A stretch of 64,000 nt of DNA, from contig OV884059.1 of assembly GCA_930367215.1 (NCBI GenBank), positions 62,715,393 to 62,779,392 on the forward strand, in the 5' to 3' direction. Of the stretch, positions 9,741 to 20,865 are shown piece by piece (position 1 is the first letter of the stretch; every line of letters begins with the position of its first letter). Made by a program: the position numbers and the translations under genes. Origin of the DNA: Pollenia angustigena. Taxonomy: Eukaryota > Arthropoda > Insecta > Diptera > Polleniidae. Under the pieces are notes generated by a model. It was not told the origin of the DNA. It saw only the letters and a program-made list of their open reading frames with translations, and did not search any database.

Positions 9741-10159
9741 TTAATCCTTAATGGAATAATAATATTTAAATAAAATGTTTATATCAAGAAAAATGTATTC
9801 AAAAGCTTTTAAATGATACCAATATTAGTTATATACATACGTTCAAAAATGTAGTGGGAAATCGCAAACTTATATGAAAACTTCAAAGGTCCATAACTCT
9901 GAAACTATGCGTTTCCGAGAATTTTGTCATTTAACTTTTTCTTCTTATTTTTAAATTTTCTATAATCCTATGTACTTTTTTTTATTTGGAGCTGCGTTGG
10001 TAAACTAGACTTAAGCCGCTTCGCTAACTAAAGCTTCTCTGCATAGCCGGCCTTCGGCCGGGCACAAAGATTTTCTCCTCTATGGTATAACAAACAACAG
10101 CTTTGCCATCTAAATCTTTATCTAATTATTACAAAAAATAAGTGATTCAAAATACATAC

Positions 10160-10222
10160 CTTAATTTTATTTGTCCAAGATTTATAAGATTCAGCTCCAA
10201 TCCTGTAATTTAAGGGCCTCCA
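10160..10222 (-). other. Possible exon B (63 nt), unassigned
   Basis: On the minus strand an acceptor (TTTTTAG) precedes 63 nt and a donor (GTATGT) follows. Frame 1 is open for exactly 21 codons (contains NYRIGAESYKSWTNKIK). Exon A at 10304-10350 ends in the matching phase. The peptide faintly recalls the Myb/SANT-like domains of insect proteins. It is short and in a repeat-rich region, so it may be chance. Confidence 0.25.
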
Positions 10223-10303
10223 CTAAAAATAACAATTTTAATAAATAAAATTAGAATTTTTTCTTTTTTTATAATTTTTAAAAAAATAAATCAAAATACA
10301 TAC

Positions 10304-10350
10304 CTTTACTTCCCATAAATTATCTTCTATTCCTGTTTTTAAGGCCTCCG
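10304..10350 (-). other. Possible exon A (47 nt), paralogous to exon B
   Basis: The acceptor TTTTCAG and donor GTATGT flank 47 nt. The third frame is open (EALKTGIEDNLWEVK) and ends in phase 0, which would join exon B in frame. Both exons start GGAGGCC and share flanking intron-like sequence, so the segment looks like a roughly 130-145 bp tandem duplication. Confidence 0.25.
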
Positions 10351-10913
10351 CTGAAAATAAATATAAAATAATTAAATAAAATTACCAAATTCTTGTTCTT
10401 CTTCTTTTTTTTATAATTTTTTAATAAAATATTGCCATATTTATATAATGATTTTGTACTAAAAAGTGCTACCACAATTCTAAAAAACAATTTTTTCCTA
10501 AAAACAAGCATTTGCGGTCTGGCAACACTTAAAATAACACTCATTACTCTGTACAATTGAGTAACACTTCCTCTCTCTTTGACGAATGAAAAAATTATAT
10601 TACTCTCTTCAAATTGAGTACTTTGTTATCTACTTTGTTATCTTCTCGTCCACTCCTTTTGTTATGTTTTCAACAAATAAATTTGACATTCACTCTTTTT
10701 ACAAAAACAAAATGCATAGTATTTTTCAAAAAAAAGGGATAGCTAGCATAGCTCTATCTCATTATGCTATCACCTTTATGAATTCGCCTTGTTCTTTACC
10801 AAACTGATTGAAAAGAAACAACAATATTATTAGTGTCTATATGTTATAACATAATATATTTGCTTCTTTTACTCATTGCCAGATTACTTTAAACATGTTC
10901 ATAATATAATCAG
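10351..10913. other. AT-rich stretch; lone MITE end at 10765-10793
   Basis: No gene. CACCTTTATGAATTCGCC-TTG at 10772-10793 matches the inverted ends of the small elements at 20588-20786 and 51138-51314. I cannot find its partner end here. Confidence 0.4.
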
Positions 10914-11145
10914 GGCTGCCATATTAAGAGATATCTCGCCACACGTGGCGATTTTCAAACATTTTGACTACACTGCGATTTTTTTCGGCGATTTATAAAA
11001 TATATGGCGATTTTTTATTATTAATAAGATTTCCATACGACGTATTAAATTCCCAATTTTTATTTTTGATAAATTCACTGAAATTAGATAAGCCATTAAT
11101 TTATTTTGAGACTCTAATACTATGTTTCCACTATCAGCAAAACAA

Positions 11146-11547
11146 CTTGTTTTGAGCAAAACGTGTCAGAGTGCTTCCATTATGTAAAACTGGTTATGGT
11201 TTTCGAAATCAATTTGGCATTTATGTTGTTAACAAATATGAAAGCAAAAAAAATATGTGTTGAATAAAATATATTTCATTGTTTGTTTTTTAATACACAG
11301 ATATACATATAATTTAGTAAGTCTTGTTATTTTGGTAAATATGTAATTTTTTTCGAAATTGTCAATCACCAATAATGGATAACTCAGAGTTGTTTCATGA
11401 TTTTTGACATGTTTTGGAGCAAAACTAGTTTTTGTTTGAGTTTTTCGAACATGAAAAATGTATGGGAAAACAAGTAGCAAAACACTTGTAAGTTGAAACG
11501 AACTATTACAGAATGGAAACACTCTGACACGTTTTGCTCAAAACAAG
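11146..11547. mobile_element. 402-bp MITE with 36-bp inverted ends
   Basis: CTTGTTTTGAGCAAAACG... (11146-11181) is mirrored by ...CGTTTTGCTCAAAACAAG (11512-11547), almost perfectly. The body is non-coding. Confidence 0.8.
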
Positions 11548-11689
11548 CACCCCTATCACAAAGAACTACTCCCATGAAAATATTCCCATATTTGTTTATT
11601 TCGTATTGTAAATGATTCCTATAACATATTTTATGGTAATTAATTCCCAAACTTAAAAAATTTGGCATCGCCAATGTTAACCCCCTCCA

Positions 11690-11769
11690 ATTTTTTTTTA
11701 CTAATATGCTGTTTTTAGAAATTGTTTCGGCAAGGTGTAGCCTGGGCACTGTGATACTTCCTCCATAAG
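11690..11769 (-). pseudogene. hAT transposase fragment, downstream part
   Basis: Minus-strand codons give EEVSQCPGYTLPKQF directly after the insertion point. In hAT transposases a helix ending near FxxLIxxV is followed by a CPGYxLP stretch, so this continues the frame at 13928-14112 across the palindromic insert. A stop follows at once. Only about 25 residues remain. Confidence 0.6.
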
Positions 11770-11943
11770 AATTAGTATTGTGGTTATTTTGTTGAACTAT
11801 TTATGGTTTTTAATCCAAATTTTTAATATTTTTAATTAGGCTTAAGTTCATGAAATTTAATTTTCATTAAATTATCCTTATGAAGAAAGGAATTTTACAA
11901 CATGAAAATTAATTAAAATTGTTATTGATAATCTTTCATTCTT

Positions 11944-12018
11944 GACGTGGCTCGGGCTCGAACCCTGGCCGGCAGGTTACCATGACATGTTTCGATCGCA
12001 ACCACTCGATCTCCTCAG
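11944..12018 (-). ncRNA. tRNA-like module, left arm (another at 12510-12584)
   Basis: On the minus strand a Pol III B-box-like GGTTCGAGCCC lies about 47 nt after an A-box-like GATCGAGTGGTTGCG, the spacing of a tRNA. I could not fold a full cloverleaf by eye. It is likely the tRNA-derived head of a SINE-like repeat rather than a working tRNA gene. Confidence 0.45.
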
Positions 12019-13167
12019 ATGGATTTGCCGTCTTACACTCGCAGCCATCGACGACTGCTGACGTCAATAGTCAAACATCAATCCTTAAAGCAAATTGTAT
12101 TTTAACATTTGGTAGATCGAAATTTGCTTTCCTGAATGATTATCCATCTTAATTGATTTTACATGTTTTTTTCCTTACTTCTGTTTTTTCCGTGCTTTTG
12201 TCAAGAATTTTTCTTGAAGTCCAAGTACATTTTTTGTTTTTTTTTCATTTTGTCTTTCTCTTTTCTGTTGACCTTTTTCAGCACAACTTGAAGGACAAAT
12301 GTACACATAGAGCTCGTGCCTTAGCTTTAACAATAATTAGTATTGTGGTTATTTTGTTTAACTATTTATGGTTTTTAATCCAAATTTTTAATATTTTTAA
12401 TTAGGCTTAAGTTCATGAAATTTAATTTTCATTAAATTATCCTTATGAAGAAAGGAATTTTACAACATGAAAATTAATTAAAATTGTTATTGATAATCTT
12501 TCATTCTTGACGTGGCTCGGGCTCGAACCCTGGCCGGCAGGTTACCATGACATGTTTCGATCGCAACCACTCGATCTCCTCAGATGGATTTGCCGTCTTA
12601 CACTCGCAGCCATCGACGACTGCTGACGTCAATAGTCAAACATCAATCCTTAAACCAAATCGTATTTTAACATTTGGTCAAGAATGAAAGATTATCAATA
12701 ACAATTTTAATTAATTTTCATGTTGTAAAATTCCTTTCTTCATAAGGATAATTTAATGAAAATTAAATTTCATGAACTTAAGCCTAATTAAAAATATTAA
12801 AAATTTGGATTAAAAACCATAAATAGTTCAACAAAATAACCACAATACTAATTATTGTTAAAGCTAAGGCACGAGGTCTATGTGTACATTTGTCCTTCAA
12901 GTTGTGCTGAAAAAGGTCAACAGAAAAGAGAAAGACAAAATGAAAAAAACAAAAAAATGTACTTGGACTTCAAGAAAAATTCTTGACAAAAGTACGGAAA
13001 AAACAGAAGTAAGGAAAAAACATGTAAAATCAATTAAGATGGATAATCATTCAGGAAAGCAAATTTCGATCTACCAAATGTTAAAATACAATTTGGTTTA
13101 AGGATTGATGTTTGACTATTGACGTCAGCAGTCGTCGATGGCTGCGAGTGTAAGACGGCAAATCCAT

Positions 13168-13240
13168 CTGAGGAGATCGAGTGGTTGCGATCGAAACATG
13201 TCATGGTAACCTGCCGGCCAGGGTTCGAGCCCGAGCCACG
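13168..13240 (+). ncRNA. tRNA-like module, right arm (another at 13730-13802)
   Basis: This is the reverse-complement counterpart of the left-arm modules. The A-box-like part is near 13175 and the B-box at 13222-13232 within CAGGGTTCGAGCCCGAGCC. The four modules are nearly identical, two per arm. Confidence 0.45.
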
Positions 13241-13927
13241 TCAAGAATGAAAGATTATCAATAACAATTTTAATTTATTTTCATGTTGTAAAATTCCTTT
13301 CTTCATAAGGATAATTTAATGAAAATTAAATTTCATGAACTTAAGCCTAATTAAAAATATTAAAAATTTGGATTAAAAACCATAAATAGTTCAACAAAAT
13401 AACCACAATACTAATTATTGTTAAAGCTAAGGCACGAGCTCTATGTGTACATTTGTCCTTCAAGTTGTGCTGAAAAAGGTCAACAGAAAAGAGAAAGACA
13501 AAATGAAAAAAACAAAAAATGTACTTGGACTTCAAGAAAAATTCTTGACAAAAGTACGGAAAAAACAGAAGTAAGGAAAAAACATGTAAAATCAATTAAG
13601 ATGGATAATCATTCAGGAAAGCAAATTTCGATCTACCAAATGTTAAAATACAATTTGGTTTAAGGATTGATGTTTGACTATTGACGTCAGCAGTCGTCGA
13701 TGGCTGCGAGTGTAAGACGGCAAATCCATCTGAGGAGATCGAGTGGTTGCGATCGAAACATGTCATGGTAACCTGCCGGCCAGGGTTCGAGCCCGAGCCA
13801 CGTCAAGAATGAAAGATTATCAATAACAATTTTAATTAATTTTCATGTTGTAAAATTCCTTTCTTCATAAGGATAATTTAATGAAAATTAAATTTCATGA
13901 ACTTAAGCCTAATTAAAAATATTAAAA

Positions 13928-14112
13928 ACTTCCTCTATAAGTTTTTTGAACTCCGGTTCTTCCACAATTCTTAAGGCAAGGTGTCCCTTTGCTATCATCT
14001 TAAGGACTTGCTTATCAATTCTTTCCACTTTTCTTATGGGTGGAGGCCTGCAAACAAACTGAACTTCCGGGGAATTTGTATTCATAATTGGGCAGATAAT
14101 TTCGTATTGCAC
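13928..14112 (-). pseudogene. hAT transposase fragment, upstream part
   Basis: From ATG at 14112 the frame contains DKQVLKMIAKGHLALRIVEE followed by PEFKKLIEEV. This is the conserved helix region found soon after the BED finger in hAT transposases (the family pattern is a lysine-rich helix, then V-E-x-P-x-F-x-x-L). The first ATG here is probably internal, since no BED finger is seen. The frame is broken at 13941 by the palindromic insert and resumes at 11769. Confidence 0.7.
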
Positions 14113-14599
14113 TCTTGTTTAAACGACAGTTTTAGTGGAGTTCATTATTAAAGAAACTCTTAACACATACATTCCAAGTTGGTATTACCAACACATAAAG
14201 CCAGAAAATTCTTTAGAATGGTACGTACCGGACGTAACCTTATAGTTTTAAACTTTTGCAACACCGAACAAAAACTGTAAATTTGTCTGAGTCTCAAAAC
14301 AAATTAATGGTTTATCTAATTTATATTTATATATTTGCTTATATATATTAAGCTGGTGAGGCCTAACTCCATTTGTGAAATTAAAAATGCAAAATTTCCT
14401 GTATCTAATTGCCAACAAAATCGCCTGAACAATAAATTTTAGTGTATTTATCCAAAATAAAAAATTGGGAATTGATCACGTCATACGGAAATCTTATTAA
14501 TAATAATAAAAATCGCCATATATTTTATAAATCGCCGAAAAAAAATCGCAGTGTAGTCAAAATGTTTGAAAATCGCCACGTGTGGCCAGAACTTTAAAG

Positions 14600-14672
14600 A
14601 GTTTACCTTGTGTAAATATACCTTGCTGTGAACTAAATGAACTGAACCAAGGTATATTTACACAAGGTAAAC
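14600..14672. repeat. 25-bp perfect inverted repeat
   Basis: GTTTACCTTGTGTAAATATA (14600 on, 25 nt) and its exact reverse complement at 14648-14672 face each other over 23 bp. The right half is the start of the MITE at 14648; the left half looks like an end of a second, deleted copy. Confidence 0.8.
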
Positions 14673-15138
14673 TCGTTGGCCCATATGTTTGTCAGCTGTT
14701 TACCCCATTTGGAACCCTAGTGTCAAAAGTTATTTATGTTGGTTCCGTTGGTTCCTTGTGTTTGTTTACATACTTATGGTTAGTGCGCGCCATTTTGAAT
14801 TAAAAAAGTGTAAAATTGTGAAAAACATTTTATTTTTGTGAAATTTTAATTCTTGTGATTACTAAGCAAACAAAATACATTTAAATGCATTATTTTTTGC
14901 AACAATACTTTATTTTTATGATTGAGAATGCACAATATATTAAAAATTGTTTCAGCTTATTATTCTGAACTGCACGTGTTGTTTTTTTTTCAATTTGTGT
15001 TTTTATTTTAAAGGCACATTGTTGCGTTTTTTTTTTTGACACCATGGTTCCAAATACAAAAACAATTTGGCGTGTTGTTTTTGTCTTGTTGTACTTGTTG
15101 TAGCAACGAGCTTACCTTGTGTAAATATATGTACCTTG
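14648..15138. mobile_element. 491-bp hAT-type MITE with 8-bp target duplication
   Basis: The ends CAAGGTATATTTACACAAGG and the reverse complement of a very similar sequence (TTACCTTGTGTAAATATATG then TACCTTG) define 14648-15138. AACTGAAC flanks both sides (14640-14647 and 15139-15146), the 8-bp duplication typical of hAT. The interior is non-coding. Confidence 0.85.
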
Positions 15139-15146
15139 AACTGAAC

Positions 15147-16690
15147 TAAATGAACCTACTTAAAAGACTTCTGACTCAAAAGAAAAAGTGACGTGAGTGA
15201 ACTGTTGAACTAAAAGGAACTGTCAGACTAAAAGACGGTTCAACGTTCATCTGACTGACTAGTTCAATTGAACTAGTTCGTTCATGAACTACCCAACTCT
15301 ACAAAATAACGAAAAACACAAAGAGGAATAAAAAAAAACAAATAAAATTATTAAAACTAAACAGAATTTTTTTTGGTTTTTTTTAAGAAGATAAGCCAAA
15401 CATTTTACTATTAAATTAAATGCAAATTATTTAATTGCCGTTTTCAAGTTATATTATTTAACATATTTATTTATTTATTTCATTTATTTGTAACTTCTGC
15501 AACAAAACACTGGTTTTAGTGAGTAGAAATCTAATGAAGTTATGATCAAAAGTATTTATCAGTAACATTAAGAAATATACAAAATAATAAAATTTCTTTT
15601 AACTAAATATTTTTTATTTTTTCGACATTTAACAATAAATAAACAACACTAAAAAAGTTGTCGTTTACTTAACACAAACAGCTGACTTAACGATTTAAAA
15701 TGTTACAGAATAGCAAAATCGTTAATTTGCTTGTTCATTTTTTTTTTAGCAATGACAACTATTGCTAAAATTAATTACAGAATCGCACTAATGGTCTGGA
15801 TTGGTAGTTTAAACGCCCAATTTTAAGCGTTTAAAGATGGCTTATATGTTTAGTGATATATAGATTTGTTGGTTTAAACACATTTTAAACCAAAAAGAGA
15901 GTTTAACTTGCTCTGATTTTTTAGCCCTAAATCATACATATATTAATTTTTTTTTAATTCCAGATATTCGCGCTTATATGTCTGAAAGCACTATTTACAA
16001 ATTAAAATTTTAACGACTTGAACATTGAAATAAGCAGATAGCACTATTTGAACAAAATTAAAATGAGCTGTAATGAATACTTTTTGAGACTTTAATTAAA
16101 TTACACAATTTTTTTTTTTAAATATTTAGTAAAATTTAAAGAAACGCATAATCATGTTAACTGAACTCGAAATTAAGTCAAAATTTTACACTAATGTTTA
16201 TTGAAAAGCAATAAATAATTTAACTTTATCAACATATTTTAAATTATCATAAAAATAATGATATTCTTGCGAAAGAGCAGACATCAATGCTTTGGAAATG
16301 CATCCGTTTATTTAGTTGAAAAGAACGTGGGCCAGATTATAAGGGTTTCGCTTCTATTTATATGATCGCTGCACAGTGTGGGAAATTTGGAAAAAAAATG
16401 GAAATAATTCTATATTTTATAAACGGTTGGTCCCATTGGAATGCAGTTTGAGGTGAAAATTAAAAAGTTGTAGTCGAGTTTAGGTCTTGGATTTGAGGTC
16501 TATACTTAGCAGGAGAGGTGCTATAGGTTCCCAAATTAGGACATCTCAGGTATAACAAAAACTAAAAACGATCCTTAATTCTGGATGCTAAAAATAATTT
16601 TTTAGAGAAATGCGCTTGCCGAGTACTCCATAATTGGTCCAGTATTTTGGAAATATAAGACTCAAATTTATCATAATTTGTTTGAAATAT
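15147..16690. other. AT-rich non-coding stretch
   Basis: 15150-15300 is rich in GAACTNAA/AGTTCA motifs, probably a decayed element end. The rest is A/T runs with no convincing frame or repeat. Confidence 0.4.
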
Positions 16691-16699
16691 GTTTTTGTG

Positions 16700-16890
16700 A
16701 ATTATCAACAAGATTTTGTTTGTCGTGCTTAATTTCTAATTTTTATTTTTGATAAAAACACTGAAATGTATTGCTGATGGGATAAGCTATTAACATACGC
16801 ATTTCACTGGTTGCATAGGCCAGATCACCAGGAAACTTCATCCAAAGATTTTAGAAAATTTAAAGATATTATACAAATAAATTCGCTTAA
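16700..16890. repeat. Dispersed repeat shared with 56570-56760
   Basis: The block GATAAAAACAC...GGGATAAGCTATT... and GCATTTCACTGGTTGC followed by AGGCCAGATCA recurs at 56.6 kb inside a hAT element. The similarity is clear but not exact over about 190 bp. The first part is also found near 11050. Confidence 0.7.
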
Positions 16891-17024
16891 CAGTTTTATT
16901 TGAATAATATCATGTACAAGTAAATTTTGGGAATGACTTTGCCTGAGGTGGTTCAATTTTGGGCGAATCGTTTGACTTTGTATGACCCGATATGTGTATA
17001 ATAATTGTGCAATATGAATACTAA

Positions 17025-17340
17025 AGCGGCTCATACACTTGCATTAAAATTGTTAAATTTTACGTATTGTATAATTATATCGCCAATGTGTTTGCGATAT
17101 TCGAAGGTGACACAATATATTGGCAACAATCAAAAGACTTTTGATTTTTATTGCACAACGAAAATAAAGTGAAATGTGTTGGCAACATTGTACAATACTG
17201 TTTATGTTATTCCTATAGTTGTTAATCTTTTTATTGAATGAATGAAACCATTGTGCGACTTATTGCATAATATAGCACAAAATTGAAATAATATGGCGAA
17301 TATCATATACAATAATATTGCAAGTGAATGGGCCGCTTAA
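17025..17340. mobile_element. About 316-bp MITE
   Basis: The inverted ends are AAAGCGGCTCATACACTTGC at 17025 and GCAAGTGAATGGGCCGCTTA ending at 17340, with two or three mismatches. The interior is non-coding and rich in TTGCxATAT motifs. Confidence 0.7.
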
Positions 17341-19300
17341 GACCCGTGCTTGGTAGCCATTATATTTCTAAAAAACACTAATTTTAGGGAATTTTCGGCT
17401 GTTTTTTTTGGGAATTGTGGGATACGTTTTGTAAGTTTAATAAAATTTTGAGCTGGTTTGTATTAAGCATTAAAACATGTATTTACTTGTAACATTTCAT
17501 TAAATAATATTAGCTAACAAAGATTTTATTAGATAAATTAAAATTTATATTGTTTACAAAAACTCATAAAACAATTTTTTGCAGTTTTTTGCAAAATTTC
17601 TACAACGAATTTAAAAATTATATTAGTTTATGAAATCTAGACACAATTCTTAACCCTTTGATGTATTATATGTCTACTTTGTAATAACACTTTTTATCAT
17701 TTTATTGTATGAAGTAATATTTTTTATGTAGATAGCACTTTTTTACCAAAAAAAAAAACGTCTGTGTTGGATAGCACAAAACAACATTTATGAAAAAAAA
17801 AACGTTTTGGGAATTTTTTTTTTTTCAAATTTAAATGACAGATGACCCTTCCGTCAGTGAACACGTTTCTATAAAAAAAAAATTTTTTGAAAAATTTCAG
17901 ATAGCACTTTTTGAAAAATAACCCTTGGTATGCTTTTTGAAACGTTTTATTTTGTTTTTATTTATTGCAGTGCATATATAATGTGTCAGGGCCTGGCCTG
18001 GCCAGGCCCTGGTGGATACAATATGCACAAAATTTTTATTTGACCAATTGCCAAGCCCACGTTGTTTAAATTTACACTTTTTTCTCATTTTCTTGTAAAA
18101 ACACTTTGATTGAGGAAAACAAGAAGTTTCGTTCTAATATATTTAATAATTATATTAAAAAAACTGGAAAAAAGTCAAAACTGCCTGGCCAGGACCTGGT
18201 GTTCGCTTAAGGGTTAAAGTGCAATAAAGAACTCAAAACGGTTTATTACAGAGTACCGAAACGCTCGCTCATTTTTCAGTCATGAGCGAGCGTGAAAAAT
18301 TTTAAATTGTACTGCTTCTTCTCATTCATGAGAGTGAGGAAAAAAAATATTTTTAATTTCCTCATTCATGAAAAATGAGCAAACAAAAAAATTCATATGT
18401 ATATGAATTTGTCAGATATGAAAAATTTAAAAAAATTCACATTCAAATTCCTCATAATGAAAAAAACGCGATTTGCCCGACCATTAACAGAGGGAAAATG
18501 AAGAAGCAAAGAGGCCTTATAGAAGCCCCTTTTACTGATATTAAGTTTCCAGTCGCATTCCAACTGTATTTCTAATTTACACAATATATCATTGGATACC
18601 AAAGCCTGGGCTTCTTGCATCTACTTTAAAGGCCTTCTAAAAATAATTAATAATAAAGCTTTATCCCAGTGTAATTGTTGTTGCTAATAACGCAAAGTGA
18701 GTAAATTAATAACTAAACTTGCTATACATTCCAACATTACTGCTAATAAAACTATTTCGACAGGCCTTATCTCAGAAAAGTTAATTTGAATTTGTAAAAT
18801 ATTTCTTAAACCCCGTTCTAAAAGACCTTTTCAAAGAAGGCAGAGCGGAATAAGTAAAAGTTTATTGAAAATTTAGTTGTAAAACTTCTTTAAGGCCTGA
18901 AAAGTCAAAGCGTTTGCAATTTTTCCTGCAATGCGGCACGATAGCCTGTCTGTGCTTTGTAAAATTATTTGTTGGCTGGTAAACTAAAATATGTTTTGGT
19001 TTTGTAAAAAATTTGTTGATGCCTCTGAAAGGGTTTGTTTTTTTTCCTTTAAAAGACATAAAGGCAAAAAAATATTGAAAAAAAAAATTACTACCTGCAA
19101 GAATTGAAGACATGTATTTGGTCTCGTGAAAAAAAATTTGTTTGTGGACCAAGCGCAACGGTGTTGAAAACACTACATTGAATTTACAAAAACTGGCATA
19201 ATTTGGCGCGAAACAATAAAATTACATTAATGCAACAATAAAACAAATTTTCTTACCCATCAACCATACTTACTGTCGCTTTGCTTGTGGCGAAACAAGA
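17341..19300. other. AT-rich non-coding stretch with two short palindromes
   Basis: No gene. GGGCCTGGCCTGGCCAGG near 17985 lies in a GC-rich palindrome, and CGCTCGCTCAT / ATGAGCGAGCG at 18270-18294 is another. GATAGCAC motifs recur at 17.7-17.9 kb. Short open frames here have no recognisable domain. Confidence 0.4.
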
Positions 19301-19304
19301 CTTT

Positions 19305-19555
19305 GTTAGTGATTTCCAAATAACTTTACCTAAGAGAAGTGTTTTCAGCAATAAAAACTCATCGTCGCAATTGGAACAGAAACCAAAATATTTTTACAAA
19401 CACAAAATACCAACAACTTCTTGTGTCTATTTTTTTTTTTTCTCAATAATTTCTGCATAAAGGTACGTCTTTTTAACGAAAGAAAAAGTGACCTTTTTTA
19501 AAGGCACCAAAGAATTGTTTACACAAAAAAAAAAAAACATATCGTCAGCTTCTAT
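19305..19555. repeat. Direct repeat, copy 1 (copy 2 at 21776-22035)
   Basis: AACAAGACTTT... through ATTTTTACAA and the blocks CACAAAATACCAACAA, AATAATTTCTGCAT and AAGGTACGT recur in order in copy 2 with clear divergence. It is an old dispersed repeat with no frame. Confidence 0.7.
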
Positions 19556-19936
19556 CCAAACATTATTAGAAAATTTGAAATTGATTTGTTTTGTTGGTTA
19601 CGATTCCCATTACATATTTTTTTAAAATTTTAAACTGCTACCTAAAAAATATCCAATTTATTTACAAAATTAAAAATTACTTTTAATCAAAAATACAATT
19701 TTTATAAGAACACATTAATATTTTTAAACGTCAAAACTGGGTAACTTGTTTTATAACTGTTACCAAGGTGTTAGTGGAATTAGTGATTAGACTAAAAATT
19801 ATTGCATAAGAAAAAGTAATAAAAGTGCTGTAAAATGATAAAAGCCGTCTTCATATACGTATGTATTACAAAATTTATAATAAGTGTGACTATCAGCTTC
19901 TCCATTATAGGACTGTTAGAAATTTTGAAATTTTGC

Positions 19937-20325
19937 AGCTTACCCCATTGCACTTCCAAACGCTAAAAATTTCTGCAGGTCCTCAGATTTTTGTTTCCCT
20001 CAGACTGGCATCATTATTATGATAGTATACTGTCATATACATTCTTATAAGGTATATTATATACCTTATGAAATATAAATAATATCTAGGTATGTATTTC
20101 CTTTTTAATAAATTTTAATAAAGTCGAACTTCCCTATAATGAATCTGTATGGGACCATAAAATTTCTTAATTATAATATAAAAAGTTTTGTAGCTTACCC
20201 CATTGCACTTCCAAACGCTAAAAATTTCTGCAGGTCCTCAGATTTTTGTTTCCCTCAGACTGTCATGATTATTATGATAGTATACTGTCATATACATTCT
20301 TATAAGGTATATTATATACTAAAGC
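19937..20325. repeat. 255-bp tandem duplication
   Basis: TACCCCATTGCACTTCC begins at 19941 and again at 20196. The shared part runs about 130 bp to ATAAGGTATATTATATAC with a few changes. An element end (TAAAGCCCTGCACGAATG, 20320), related to the ends of the 37.4-42.7 kb element, follows directly. Confidence 0.8.
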
Positions 20326-20587
20326 CCTGCACGAATGCATTTGTTTCTTTTTCCCATTTCTCCACACCAACTCATTGTTGTGTGAAATACTGAGTTCTTT
20401 TTTTTAAATCAATTCGAATGATACACAATGAAAAACCGAATCAATTTTAAACAGTAGCTCGTTTCAAACAACTCGTTGTTAAGCAGTAGTTTGATTTAAA
20501 AAAACCAAATCAACTCAATGTATAATTTGATGTGAAAGAAAAGAAAACATAACACACAACAATTGTGAGTCTATAACAGGCATTTTC

Positions 20588-20786
20588 AAGGCGAATTGAG
20601 TAGAAGGTGAGGTCAACTCTACAACTACAATGCTTCTTTGGTAGGCTTGTCAATAATATTGCTAGTAAAAAAAACAGGTTTGTTGCCATAAAAAAACTAG
20701 TTTGTATACAAACTTTGACAAGTGGACCACTGAAAAAAAAACACCATATGTTGACTTGACCCCACCTTCTAGTCAATTCGCCTTGA
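20588..20786. mobile_element. 199-bp MITE with CAAGGCGAATT ends
   Basis: CAAGGCGAATTGAGTAGAAG at 20588 and its reverse complement around 20750-20786 (ACCTTCTAGTCAATTCGCC) give about 30-bp inverted ends with a few mismatches. Confidence 0.75.
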
Positions 20787-20865
20787 GGCATTTCCAAAAA
20801 TTTTTTGGTTGTGTATTAGTGAGTACCAGAGAGTAAAAAAATTGAGAGAATGCATTCATTTACAG

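Larger units (their letters stand above)
8560..10115. mobile_element. Foldback-like element, copy 2, with 82-bp satellite core
   Basis: The left arm 8566-8727 (TTCTCGGAAACGCATAG ... ATCGCAAG region) is mirrored by 9760-9930 (GCGTTTCCGAGAATTT at its end). The right side continues into the same CTATGTACTTTTT ... GGTAAACTAGACTTAAG block that forms an arm of copy 1. The inside holds a 506-bp MITE and an 82-bp satellite. The long imperfect arms could pair into a hairpin. No coding potential is seen. Confidence 0.6.
11770..13927. mobile_element. Palindromic tandem array (foldback) inserted in a transposase gene
   Basis: With blocks a (about 174 bp), b (about 170 bp, tRNA-like) and c (about 222 bp), the left arm reads a-b-c-a-b (11770-12678). 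The right arm is the reverse complement of a-b-c-a-b-c-a (12679-13927). The unit period is 567 bp. Flanks ACTTCCTCCATAAG (11756-11769) and ACTTCCTCTATAAG (13928-13941) form a 14-bp direct repeat with one mismatch and split a hAT transposase frame, so they look like a target duplication. No protein gene is convincing inside. Confidence 0.75.
10914..14585 (-). mobile_element. hAT-like element with about 150-bp inverted ends, broken by inserts
   Basis: The left end starts CAGGGCTGCCA (hAT-like) and from 10938 has GCCACACGTGGCGATTTTC... for about 150 bp. The reverse complement fills 14430-14585 with few changes. The last 24 bp of the right end are missing. TGGCGATTT motifs recur near both ends, as in many hAT elements. 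The transposase remnant reads leftward from about 14112 and matches the hAT family. Two further elements are inserted inside (11146-11547 and 11770-13927). Confidence 0.7.

Noticed and set aside
13168..13240. Functional tRNA gene
   Set aside because: A- and B-box-like signals are present, but I cannot pair an acceptor stem or place a clear anticodon arm; four clustered copies fit a tRNA-derived repeat better.
12880..13663. Two lysine-rich 70-80 codon frames
   Set aside because: They are two copies of block c/b of the palindromic array read in sense; no homology pattern, and both end in the repeat.
20320..20850. Complete element with TAAAGCCCTGCAC ends
   Set aside because: Only the left end is convincing; GAATGCATTCATTTACAG at 20838 is too different to be its inverse.
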